Below, in pieces: positions 1 through 6,107 of a DNA stretch of 6,132 nucleotides. A program made the position numbers and the translations under genes. How positions within the stretch are numbered: position 1 is the first letter of the stretch; every line of letters begins with the position of its first letter. Location: the NCBI GenBank assembly GCA_002438345.1, contig DJUJ01000181.1, positions 35,814-41,945 of the forward strand. The letters are read 5' to 3'. Source of the stretch: Paenibacillus sp. UBA6285. Its GTDB lineage: Bacteria; Bacillota; Bacilli; Paenibacillales; Paenibacillaceae. Below the pieces are notes generated by a model, which was not told where the DNA came from, searched no databases, and was given only the letters and a program-made list of their open reading frames with translations.

Positions 1-789
1 CAACAAGTTCCACGGAATTATACCTGCCTTCTATGCTTGCTATGACGATCAAGGAAATATTTCAGAATCCCGGACGCATGCCTTATGTGATTACTTATTT
101 GAAAAAGGTGTTCAAGGTGTTTATGTGGGAGGCAGTTCTGGAGAATGTATCTACCAGAGTCTGGACGAACGCAAAGCGGTACTCAGCTATGTAGCTAGTA
201 ACCTATATATTTCAAATTACCTGATAGCGCAGTAACTAAATATTGGAGCGATATTATGGAGGCAACTCCTCTACCGTTCATTATCTACAACATTCCTCAG
301 ACTACGGGATATACACTAACTCCAGCTTTATTCGAGAAACTGCTTGCTAATAAAAAGGTTATCGGTGTTAAGAATTCTTCTATGCCACCTATGGATATTG
401 AACGCTTCAAAAGAGTTGGTGGAAAAGATGTAGTGGTATTTAATGGACCGGATGAACAATATGTTGCGGGAAGAATTATGGGAGCTGATGCAGGCATTGG
501 TGGCACTTATGCTGTTATGCCGGAGCTGTTCTTACAAGCTAATAAATTTGTACTTGCCGGCAAGTTTGAGGAAGCAGGACAACTTCAAAGTGATATCAAC
601 GATATCATCATCGCGCTTTGTTCCCTCAAGGGTTCTATGTATGCGGAAATTACAGAGGTTCTGAGATTAAGAGGCGTAAACGTTGGTAGTGTAAGAGCAC
701 CGCTTGAAGGGATAGCCGCTGAAGATGCTGGTCCAATTGCAGACATTATGAAATTGATTGATCAAGCGATCGAAAAATATTGTGGTTAA
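1..789 (+). pseudogene. nanA: N-acetylneuraminate lyase, disrupted by an internal deletion and frameshift
   Basis: NanA cleaves N-acetylneuraminate to pyruvate and N-acetylmannosamine in the cytoplasm, the first step of sialic acid breakdown (DHDPS/NAL aldolase family, TIM barrel). Two pieces are visible. The N-terminal piece is open from base 2 and carries HGIIPAFYACYDD and GGSSGE, the pyruvate carboxylate-binding loop; it leaves homology after LSYVA (about base 196) and stops at TAA 233-235. The C-terminal piece resumes in another frame at about base 202 with PIYFKLP, then YNIP (the catalytic Tyr motif), IGVKNSS (the Schiff-base Lys), GADAGIGGTY, and a normal end at 787-789. Compared with E. 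coli NanA from memory, about 40 residues are missing between the pieces, including the conserved AHVG strand. No single chain holds both the GxSGE loop and the Lys, so activity is very unlikely. An ATG at 256 could restart translation of a 177-residue fragment. Only a few N-terminal residues lie outside the window. Family assignment is firm; real mutation versus assembly error is open. Confidence 0.9.
245..258 (+). promoter_or_regulatory. Internal Shine-Dalgarno-like site and ATG inside broken nanA
   Basis: GGAG at 245-248 lies 7 nt before ATG 256-258. In an intact nanA this is ordinary coding sequence (the WSDIM codons). In the broken gene it could let ribosomes restart and translate the C-terminal fragment up to 787-789. 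That matters because the next gene begins only 4 nt later and has no good ribosome site of its own. Its use in the cell is inferred only. Confidence 0.3.
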
Positions 790-793
790 TGCA

Positions 794-1435
794 ATGAAGA
801 GAACAATCGTATGCTTTGGCGATTCTAATACTTGGGGCTATGACGTAGAGAAGGACCAAAGGTTTAAGGATGAAATACGTTGGACTGGACTTCTGCATAC
901 AGAACTGGGCAACTCTTATCGTGTCATAGAAGAAGGGCTTCCCGGTAGAACCAGTGTCAGTGAGGATCCGTTATTTGAAGGGTTAGCCGGAATATCATAT
1001 CTCTATCCATGCCTCATGTCACATGCACCAGTAGACTTGGTTGTAATTATGTTTGGGACAAATGATACGAAAGAAAGATTTGCACTCACTTCATATAACA
1101 TCGCTCAAGGTATCGTTAGACTTGCTCTTAAAGCAAGAGGGAGTGGGGCAGGGCCAGCGGGAAAAGCTCCAGAAGTGCTTGTGATCGCACCTCCCCCCAT
1201 TGGGGCAGCGTATATCCATACTCCCATTGGTAAGCCGATGGGGAGTAAATGTAGCGAGAAGTCTATGGAGCTCTCTCAGCATCTTGCAGCTTTGCTTACG
1301 GGGACAGATATCCACTTTATTGATTCCAGAGAATATGTATCGATGAATGAAATCGACTACATGCATCTTGATATACAAGGACATCGAAACATGGCTGATT
1401 TAGTGCAATATCATGTCAAACGGATTTTAGATTAG
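794..1435 (+). CDS. SGNH/GDSL-family hydrolase, possible sialate O-acetylesterase
   Basis: A 213-residue cytoplasmic serine esterase of the SGNH/GDSL superfamily, with no signal peptide. The blocks are in the right order: FGDSN at 8-12 with nucleophile Ser11; EGLPGRT at 47-53 with the block II Gly; FGTND at 87-91 with oxyanion Asn90; and DYMHL at 188-192, giving the Asp188/His191 pair. The GDSNTWGYD start and the EEGLPGRT and GTNDTKERF regions resemble arylesterase/acetylesterase-type members. ATG 794 was chosen over the in-frame ATG 758 because family proteins begin with this (M)KRTIVCFGDS strand and because 758 would overlap the end of nanA by 32 nt. It starts 4 nt after the nanA stop with no clear Shine-Dalgarno, which suggests translational coupling. 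Its place between the lyase and the transporter suggests removal of O-acetyl groups from sialic acid or amino sugars, as NanS does in E. coli, but substrate is not shown by sequence. All catalytic residues are present, so it looks functional. Confidence 0.85.
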   Translation: MKRTIVCFGDSNTWGYDVEKDQRFKDEIRWTGLLHTELGNSYRVIEEGLPGRTSVSEDPLFEGLAGISYLYPCLMSHAPVDLVVIMFGTNDTKERFALTSYNIAQGIVRLALKARGSGAGPAGKAPEVLVIAPPPIGAAYIHTPIGKPMGSKCSEKSMELSQHLAALLTGTDIHFIDSREYVSMNEIDYMHLDIQGHRNMADLVQYHVKRILD

Positions 1436-1467
1436 GGGTTTGTTTCTGTAGTGGCTCACAAAACTTT

Positions 1468-1479
1468 AAGCGTACGCTT
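1468..1479. promoter_or_regulatory. Perfect 12-bp palindrome, candidate operator
   Basis: AAGCGTACGCTT reads the same on both strands and sits 18 bp before the binding-protein ATG, in the only real gap inside the operon (1436-1497). It is followed by a T run. With no spacer it makes a poor hairpin (4-bp stem, GTAC loop), so a protein-binding site is more likely than a terminator. It has a CG step in each half, as in some LacI-type operators, but does not fit the CcpA cre consensus well. Whether the local RpiR regulator or another factor binds it is unknown, and I found no second copy in the window. Confidence 0.35.
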
Positions 1480-1483
1480 TTTT

Positions 1484-1490
1484 AGGGAGG
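1484..1490 (+). promoter_or_regulatory. Strong ribosome binding site of the binding-protein gene
   Basis: AGGGAGG lies 7 nt before ATG 1498-1500 and is the best Shine-Dalgarno match in the upstream half of the operon, as expected for an abundant binding lipoprotein. It fixes the original start at 1498, although the reading frame is now stopped after 20 codons. Confidence 0.75.
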
Positions 1491-1497
1491 ATTTTTA

Positions 1498-2148
1498 ATG
1501 AAGAAGAAACGTTTACTCTCCACAATGGTTGCATTAATGGTAATTATCTCACTAATTTAAGGATGCTCTGGTAACAATGCAGCGAGCTCTAATAAATCCG
1601 ATAATACTGCTAAATCAGGTAAGGAAAAAGTAGCAATTAAAGTATGGCTGACTCCTCAGTGGAGGGTGTTGTGGACGCAACCGAAAGCGGTGCTGACTAT
1701 GATAGCTTCCTTAAGGCCGCTGCTGAGAAATTCAAAGCACAATATGATAAATATGATGCTGACATTCAGGTCGAAGTCATTGCTGGAGATCAGCACGACC
1801 AACTCCTCAATGTTAACTTGAGCGGAGGAACTCCACCGAATGTCTTCTTTGAAAGCGTATTCCCGATGGGTGATTATGTTCACCGTGGCGCGTTGGAGCC
1901 TTTGACAGACATCATCGATGATAACGCAAAAAGTGATATCGCACAAAATTACTGGGATGCTGTAACGTTCGGAAAAGATGTGTACTTCTATCCATTCCAA
2001 CACAATCCAGGCACTTTGGTCTATAACGCAGACATGTTTAAAGCGGCTGGTTTAGAAAAGTTCATCGGTGGAGAATCCGAAATTAAGACTTGGAACTTGG
2101 ATGAATATCAACAAATCTTGGATGGTTTGAGAAATAATCTTCCGAAGG
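1498..2148 (+). pseudogene. Sugar ABC transporter substrate-binding lipoprotein, multiply disrupted and truncated
   Basis: This was a family 1 extracellular solute-binding protein, lipid-anchored outside the membrane, feeding a CUT1 sugar importer. The ATG at 1498 opens a lipoprotein signal peptide (MKKKRLLSTMVALMVIISLI), but the next codon is TAA (1558-1560), immediately before GCSGNN, where Cys would be the lipidated residue. After KVAIKVWLTPQW (to 1662) the frame shifts by one missing base. The homologous reading continues from GVVDATESGADYDSF at 1665 through QVEVIAGDQHDQLL, NLSGGTPPNVFFES and NPGTLVYNADMFKAAGLEKF, all typical of the N-terminal lobe. Homology ends near NNLPKE at about 2146, where permease sequence takes over in another frame; this reading then runs nonsensically to TAA 2217-2219. 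About half of a normal 430-470-residue protein remains. Position in the operon suggests sialic acid or a related amino sugar as ligand. It cannot make a functional protein as written. Confidence 0.85.
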
Positions 2149-2742
2149 AGCGTATCTACGATTATCGTTATTATTGTAGGTGCTATGGCTGCCTATGCGT
2201 TCTCAAAGATCAATTTTAAAGGGAAAGATATCATCTTCATTATCTTCATATCTAGCTTGATGATTCCTAAAGAAATTATGATCGTGCCTTTATTCCGGAT
2301 TACACAGCAATTTGGAATGGTGAATTCTTATAACGGTATGATTTGGCCGAACGTCGCGGGTGCATTTGGAGTGTTCCTGTTAAAAGGATTCTTCGATTTA
2401 ACCCCTAACGCTTTAAGAGAAGCTGGGAGAATAGATGGTGCAAATGAATGGAGAATCTTCACTCGCATCATGGTGCCTATTATTAAACCTGGTATTGGAG
2501 CCTTATTTATTCTGAATTTCGTGCAAGTCTGGAATGATTATTTGTGGCAGTTGGTTATAGGCCAAGAGAACAAAATGAAAACATTAATGGTTGGTACTGC
2601 GACCTTAATGCAGGATTTGAATCCTAATTTCGCTTATAAAATGGCCGGAGCTACAATTGCTGCAATTCCGATGTTGCTAGTGTTCATGTTATTCCAACGG
2701 TTCTTCACCAATGCGATTACGGCAGGAGCAGTTAAAGAATAA
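2149..2742 (+). pseudogene. Carbohydrate ABC transporter permease (MalG-like, CUT1), 5' truncated
   Basis: Inner-membrane permease subunit of a sugar importer, second permease type (MalG/UgpE-like). Permease homology begins in frame at about 2149 with SVSTIIVIIVGAMAAYAF, the end of a membrane helix, then the basic FSKINFKGKD loop and further helices (IIFIIFISSLMIP, VAGAFGVFLLKGFF, GALFILNFVQVW, IAAIPMLLVFMLF). The cytoplasmic EAA motif, which docks the ATPase, is intact as EAGRIDGANEWRIF followed by IMVPIIKPG. About 197 codons remain of a usual 275-300; the first transmembrane helix and start codon are gone. The first ATG in frame, 2185, would give a 185-residue fragment lacking a normal N-terminus. 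The frame is open only from 2131 and is not that of the binding protein. The companion permease gene, expected just upstream, is entirely absent. No ATPase gene is nearby, as is usual when a shared MsmX/MsmK-type ATPase is used. Not expected to work. Confidence 0.85.
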
Positions 2743-2752
2743 ATAAAGATGT

Positions 2753-2756
2753 GGAG
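2753..2756 (+). promoter_or_regulatory. Ribosome binding site that decides the nanE start
   Basis: GGAG lies 10 nt before ATG 2767 and after the in-frame ATG at 2749, so 2767 is the better start. The resulting 229-residue length matches the NanE family. Confidence 0.6.
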
Positions 2757-2766
2757 TGGGTTACTG

Positions 2767-3456
2767 ATGAATACTGAGAATAATGTACTTAAAAAGATAA
2801 AACATAAACTAGTCGTCTCCAGTCAAGCCTTACCCGAAGAACCGCTGCATAGTCCGTTTATTATGGGGAGAATGGCTTATGCAGCATACTTGGGCGGTGC
2901 CTCAGGCATTCGGGCCAATAGTGTAGCGGATATTCAAGAAATCAAGAAAACAGTGGATCTACCGATCATCGGAATCATCAAAAGGGTATATGAAGGTTCT
3001 GAAGTATTTATTACACCAACCCTGAAGGAAGTAGATGAGCTTTACCGCGAAGGGGTAGATATCATTGCTATGGATGCGACGAACCGAATTAGACCAGATG
3101 GATCTACTATCTCAGAACTATTTCCTAACATAAGAGAGACGTACAAAGATCAACTGTTTATGGCAGACTGTTCTACATTTGAAGAAGCTGCTAAAGCCGT
3201 TGAACTGGGATTTGATCTTGTGGGAACTACCTTAAGTGGATACACAGCGTATACGAAAGATCGCTCACTACCAGATTTCGAGCTAGTCAAACAAATCGTA
3301 AGCAACTTCTCAGTGCCTGTGATCGCTGAAGGTGGCGTTTCCACTCCTGAAGAACTGAAGACAATGTTCGATCTAGGTGTTTATTCAGCAGTAGTCGGCT
3401 CAGCGATTACAAGACCGATGGAGATTACCAAAAGGTTTGTAGACGCTATTCAGTAG
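2767..3456 (+). CDS. nanE: N-acetylmannosamine-6-phosphate 2-epimerase
   Basis: NanE converts ManNAc-6-phosphate to GlcNAc-6-phosphate in the cytoplasm, linking sialic acid breakdown to amino-sugar metabolism. The 229-residue protein is a full-length TIM barrel of the NanE family. It shows the signature LVVSSQALPEEPLHS (15-29), GGASGIRANSV (43-53), PIIGIIKR with the conserved catalytic Lys72, FITPT (81-85), DIIAMDATNRIRP (98-110), LFMADCSTFEEA (130-141), GTTLSGYTAYT (153-163), VIAEGGV with the conserved acid Glu188, and VVGSAITRP at the phosphate-binding end. In clostridial NanE the matching Lys and Glu do the proton transfer. Every family motif is present and the frame is clean. It follows the broken permease by 24 bp and precedes nanK by 23 bp, so it is co-transcribed. 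An alternative start at 2749 would add six residues. Confidence 0.96.
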   Translation: MNTENNVLKKIKHKLVVSSQALPEEPLHSPFIMGRMAYAAYLGGASGIRANSVADIQEIKKTVDLPIIGIIKRVYEGSEVFITPTLKEVDELYREGVDIIAMDATNRIRPDGSTISELFPNIRETYKDQLFMADCSTFEEAAKAVELGFDLVGTTLSGYTAYTKDRSLPDFELVKQIVSNFSVPVIAEGGVSTPEELKTMFDLGVYSAVVGSAITRPMEITKRFVDAIQ

Positions 3457-3479
3457 ATTGCCGGAGAGGGTAGATAAGG

Positions 3480-4352
3480 ATGAGAATTCTCGCTGTAGAT
3501 ATTGGCGGTACCAACACCAAGATTTGTATATGCGATAAACAGGGAAATGTGGATGACTTCAAGGAATATGCAACAGAGAGTCACTTGGGAGGGCCGCATG
3601 TAATCTCAAGATTGCTGGATAAGATCGCAGAATATGACAATTTTGATGCCATTGCTATAAGCGCGGCTGGTCAAGTGAATGCTGAAGAAGGATTTATTGT
3701 CTATGCTAACGAAAATATACCTAGATATACAGGGATGAAGATTAAGGAAATTGTAACAAATCATTTTCATAAACCTGTTATGGTAGAGAACGATGTGAAT
3801 TCAGCAGCATTAGGCGAGGCTCATTACGGTGCTGCTCAGTCTTTTAACAATTTCTTATGCTTGACCTTTGGCACGGGTATCGGTGGTGCAATTGTAATGA
3901 ACCGCCAAATCTATAAAGGAGCAGATGGGGTGGCGGCCGAATTTGGTCATATCCTTACACATCCATTGTCAGACGCGGTGGAGGGACTGCCTTTTTATGA
4001 AAAGTATGCTTCAACGACTGCTTTAGTGAAGATGGCTCAGCAGGCAGATCCCGAATGTATGGACGGAAAAGTCCTTTTTGATAAAATACACAAAGGGGAC
4101 GAGCTGCTGAAACAGATCCTGGATTCATGGATAACTGAGGTGTCTGTAGGTTTAGCTTCTATTATTCATATCTTCAATCCATCCGCTATAATTATAGGGG
4201 GCGGCGTTATGGAGCAAGAAGATTTAGTTCAAAGGGTAGAAGAACGGACCAAGTCTTTGATTATGGAGAGTTTTACGGGTGTAAGAATTGTTAAGGCCTC
4301 ACTTGGGAATAAAGCAGGCTTGCTAGGAGCTTCCTCTTTATTCGCACATTAA
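3480..4352 (+). CDS. nanK: ROK-family kinase, probable N-acetylmannosamine kinase
   Basis: Predicted to phosphorylate ManNAc to ManNAc-6-phosphate with ATP in the cytoplasm, supplying NanE. It is a 290-residue ROK-family sugar kinase. Visible motifs are the phosphate loop DIGGTNTK (7-14), VENDVNSAALGE (102-113) with Asp105 as the expected catalytic base, FGTGIGG (130-136), the EFGH sugar-binding motif (154-157), and IIIGGGV (237-243). The cysteine cluster CxCGxxGC that binds structural zinc in many ROK proteins is absent: the matching stretch reads LPFYEKYASTTALV, with no Cys. GGAGAGGG at 3463-3470 is the ribosome site for ATG 3480. ROK substrate cannot be fixed from motifs alone; the nanE neighbour makes ManNAc the best guess, with other amino sugars or glucose possible. 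Confidence 0.88.
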   Translation: MRILAVDIGGTNTKICICDKQGNVDDFKEYATESHLGGPHVISRLLDKIAEYDNFDAIAISAAGQVNAEEGFIVYANENIPRYTGMKIKEIVTNHFHKPVMVENDVNSAALGEAHYGAAQSFNNFLCLTFGTGIGGAIVMNRQIYKGADGVAAEFGHILTHPLSDAVEGLPFYEKYASTTALVKMAQQADPECMDGKVLFDKIHKGDELLKQILDSWITEVSVGLASIIHIFNPSAIIIGGGVMEQEDLVQRVEERTKSLIMESFTGVRIVKASLGNKAGLLGASSLFAH

Positions 4353-4363
4353 ACCATTGTAAA

Positions 4364-4378
4364 GGAGGGGCTTATTTG
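4364..4378 (+). promoter_or_regulatory. Ribosome binding site supporting a TTG start for the regulator
   Basis: GGAGG (4364-4368, within AAAGGAGGGG) lies 7 nt before TTG 4376-4378. No ATG or GTG is suitably placed, and the protein from this TTG starts exactly as RpiR-family proteins do. The site is the strongest Shine-Dalgarno match in the downstream half, offsetting the weak start codon. Confidence 0.8.
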
Positions 4379-5230
4379 CGAACAATCAGTATTTTTTCTT
4401 CTATTCATTCCAAGTACAATAATTTGACGAATACGGAGAAGAAGGTAGCGGACTACGTCCTGGAGAACACGAGAAGTGTTGTCTATATGTCGATTACTGA
4501 TCTTGCCGATGCGTGCGATGTAGGGGAATCAAGTATCTTTCGATTTTGTAAATCTTTAAGTTATAAAGGGTATCAAGAGTTCAAGATCGCACTCGCTCAT
4601 AGTATCACTGTGGAGAATGAGATCCCGCAGCTTACGGATCAAATTCTAATGGACGACACCACTGAAGCAGTGGCTTCCAAAGTGCTGACCACAAATGTAA
4701 GTGCATTGAACGAGACCTATAATTTAATTGATATACAGAAGATCAATGAAGCTATTGATTATATGATTAACGCGGAACATGTATTATTCTTCGGCGTTGG
4801 TTCTTCTCTAATCACGGCTATGGAAGCCAAAATTAAATTTATGCGAATTACAAACAAGACGGAATGTTTGATGGACTCACATCTTCAGATGATGTCAGCA
4901 GCACTAATGTCTGAGCGAGATGTCGCTGTAATCATTTCTTATTCCGGCTCAACTAAGGATAGTATTGAGGTCGCAAGAAAGGCGAAGGAACGAGGCGCCA
5001 AGGTGGTGTCCATTACGAGATTTGAAAAGTCACCTTTAACTTCGTATTCGGATCTTACCTTACTATGTGGTGCTAATGAGGGTCCTCTTCAGGGTGGGTC
5101 ATTATCTGCTAAGATCTCACAACTCTATCTGCTGGATATTTTATATGTGGAATATTTCAAAAAGACTAGCGAGCAGTCCATTATCAATAAAGAAACAACA
5201 GCTGCGGCAGTTAGTGAGAAGCTACTGTAA
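4376..5230 (+). CDS. MurR/RpiR-family transcriptional regulator with SIS domain, probable NanR-type regulator
   Basis: A 284-residue DNA-binding regulator of the RpiR family. The N-terminal HTH_6 domain (about 1-76) includes NLTNTEKKVADYVLEN, then SITDLADACDVGESSIFRFC with the recognition helix around 48-60, and GYQEFKIALA. The C-terminal SIS domain (about 125-260), which binds a sugar phosphate, carries VLFFGVGSS (136-144) and VIISYSGSTKDS (185-196), the Ser/Thr-rich phosphate-binding loop. Regulators of this type control nan genes in several Firmicutes and in Vibrio, with ManNAc-6-P, GlcNAc-6-P or a related sugar phosphate as ligand. Its place inside the operon suggests autoregulation. It lies 23 bp after nanK and 31 bp before the yhcH-like gene. 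Starts at TTG. No operator can be named with confidence; the palindrome at 1468-1479 is one candidate. Confidence 0.9.
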   Translation: MRTISIFSSIHSKYNNLTNTEKKVADYVLENTRSVVYMSITDLADACDVGESSIFRFCKSLSYKGYQEFKIALAHSITVENEIPQLTDQILMDDTTEAVASKVLTTNVSALNETYNLIDIQKINEAIDYMINAEHVLFFGVGSSLITAMEAKIKFMRITNKTECLMDSHLQMMSAALMSERDVAVIISYSGSTKDSIEVARKAKERGAKVVSITRFEKSPLTSYSDLTLLCGANEGPLQGGSLSAKISQLYLLDILYVEYFKKTSEQSIINKETTAAAVSEKLL

Positions 5231-5261
5231 GCGAATTGAGATGTGAGGAGAATGAGACAAT

Positions 5262-5735
5262 ATGATCTTAGGTTCATTGTCATCTTGGGAAGAACATAGC
5301 AGATACGAGAATTCAGTCATTGTAGAGGCTATCGAGGAATTGAAAGTCATCTTACAACATGAATCTGATCTCGGGCGAATTGAGATCCGCGGTAACGAGA
5401 TATACGTTTCGATTATGGCTCTTGAAGCGAAATCGCTGGAGGAACAGGTTGCTGAAAAGCATGAGGCTTATATTGATGTGCATTATCTGATCGAAGGTGA
5501 AGAAACGATCGGTTGGTCCCCCCTGCAAGAAGGGATCGAGGCTACTAAGCCTTACGATGCGGAAGCAGATTATGCGCTTTATTCTCCGTCATCCGAAGAA
5601 GTTTTGTTAACTTTGGAGCCGGGTATGTTCACTGTCTTTTTCCCGCATGATGTACATAGACCTGGGATGGGTCAACCGGGCATGAAGATTAAGAAGGCTG
5701 TTATAAAGATCCATGTAGGGTTATTAAATTCATAG
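5262..5735 (+). CDS. nanQ: YhcH/YjgK/YiaL-family (DUF386) protein, probable sialic acid anomerase
   Basis: A 157-residue cupin-fold protein of the YhcH/YjgK/YiaL family, full length. The E. coli member YhcH (NanQ) is part of the nan operon and speeds interconversion of sialic acid anomers released by the lyase or imported. Visible family motifs are EKHEAYIDVHYLIEGEETIGW (65-85), written here in two halves as EKHEAYIDVHY and LIEGEETIGW, and FFPHDVHRPG (126-135). His67, His74, His129 and His132 are the likely metal ligands. TGAGGAG at 5244-5250 precedes ATG 5262 by 11 nt; an out-of-frame ATG at 5253 gives no protein. It is the last gene of the operon, directly before the terminator. The symbol is by analogy with E. 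coli; the same family includes proteins acting on other sugars. Confidence 0.82.
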   Translation: MILGSLSSWEEHSRYENSVIVEAIEELKVILQHESDLGRIEIRGNEIYVSIMALEAKSLEEQVAEKHEAYIDVHYLIEGEETIGWSPLQEGIEATKPYDAEADYALYSPSSEEVLLTLEPGMFTVFFPHDVHRPGMGQPGMKIKKAVIKIHVGLLNS

Positions 5736-5745
5736 AATCTGAGCG

Positions 5746-5781
5746 GATGACTTCTGAAATCATAAGGAGTCATCTTTTTTT
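5746..5781 (+). terminator. Rho-independent terminator of the nan operon
   Basis: GATGACTTCT (5746-5755) pairs with AGGAGTCATC (5765-5774) to form a 10-bp stem with one T-G wobble and a 9-nt loop, followed directly by TTTTTTT (5775-5781). It lies 10 bp after the stop codon of the yhcH-like gene, so it ends the whole transcript. Confidence 0.93.
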
Positions 5782-6055
5782 ATTGCATAGGGTATTATCA
5801 TGGATTCATGGAAATGCACGGTCATCGAAGTAGAGAAATAGAAAGCATTAAAAAGTTTATGTGTGAGAGCAGAAAGTAACTCCTATAAAGAAGTAAATAA
5901 ACACGGGCTCCGGCGCTCCTTTCGTGCATTCCTTGGCACATTTCTGGTCACAAATATCTGGCATAGCCCATATCCCGTGTGCCACAACGTATCGCTTTAT
6001 TCACGGTTTCTATGATGATGCTGTGGAGTCCCTTGGGCAGAAAGGGTCAAACCGC
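5782..6055. other. Intergenic stretch without an intact gene
   Basis: After the terminator there is no reading frame with a credible start, ribosome site and family resemblance. Two tiny frames at 5800-5841 and 5808-5882 have no support. The only meaningful signal is the possible transposase remnant on the minus strand in 5900-6046. No promoter for a following gene was convincing. Confidence 0.6.
5900..6046 (-). pseudogene. Probable remnant of an IS91-type transposase zinc-binding domain
   Basis: On the minus strand, 6046 down to 5951 is open and reads PFLPKGLHSIIIETVNKA followed by IRCGTRDMGYARYL, stopping at TGA 5950-5948. The pattern Cys-Gly-Thr, four residues later Gly-Tyr, then Tyr and a Cys fits the start of the zinc-binding domain at the N-terminus of IS91-type transposases. 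A one-base shift at the stop restores LCDQKCAKEC, giving further Cys residues, though the spacing departs from the usual CxxC. Neither end of the gene, nor the catalytic Tyr region, is present. This is a recognition by eye over about 35 residues and may be chance. Confidence 0.35.
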
Positions 6056-6088
6056 TAGAATTATAGGGAATTACTCCTTGTAATTCTA
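6056..6088. repeat. Palindromic repeat unit A
   Basis: TAGAATTATAGGGA (6056-6069) pairs with TCCTTGTAATTCTA (6075-6088) around a 5-nt ATTAC loop: 14 pairs, two of them G-T wobbles. The left arm and loop closely match unit B, 52 bp further on. It looks like an intergenic REP-like palindrome, and the wobbles suggest pairing is kept in RNA or the copy is an old one. Confidence 0.7.
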
Positions 6089-6107
6089 TATTATAAGGTC
6101 ATGTCGA

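Noticed and set aside
758..793. Upstream ATG at 758 as the esterase start
   Set aside because: It would overlap the end of nanA, adds 12 residues before the conserved first strand, and has no ribosome site.
1436..1485. A terminator between the esterase and the binding-protein gene
   Set aside because: The only symmetric element has a 4-bp stem if folded, too weak for termination despite the T run.
1644..2219. A separate 191-residue protein starting at ATG 1644
   Set aside because: It is the frameshifted middle of the binding protein; its first residues and its last two dozen are not in the homologous frame.
3150..3344. Minus-strand reading frame inside nanE
   Set aside because: It is a shadow of a well-supported gene on the other strand with no family resemblance.
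5808..5882. Small frame MEMHGHRSREIESIKKF... after the terminator
   Set aside because: It is 24 residues long, has no ribosome site and no family resemblance.
5901..5984. Inverted repeats ACACGGG/CCCGTGT and TGGCACA/TGTGCCA suggesting a structured RNA
   Set aside because: The arms are only 7 bp, widely spaced and overlapping each other, within a stretch that may be degraded coding sequence; no known RNA family fits.
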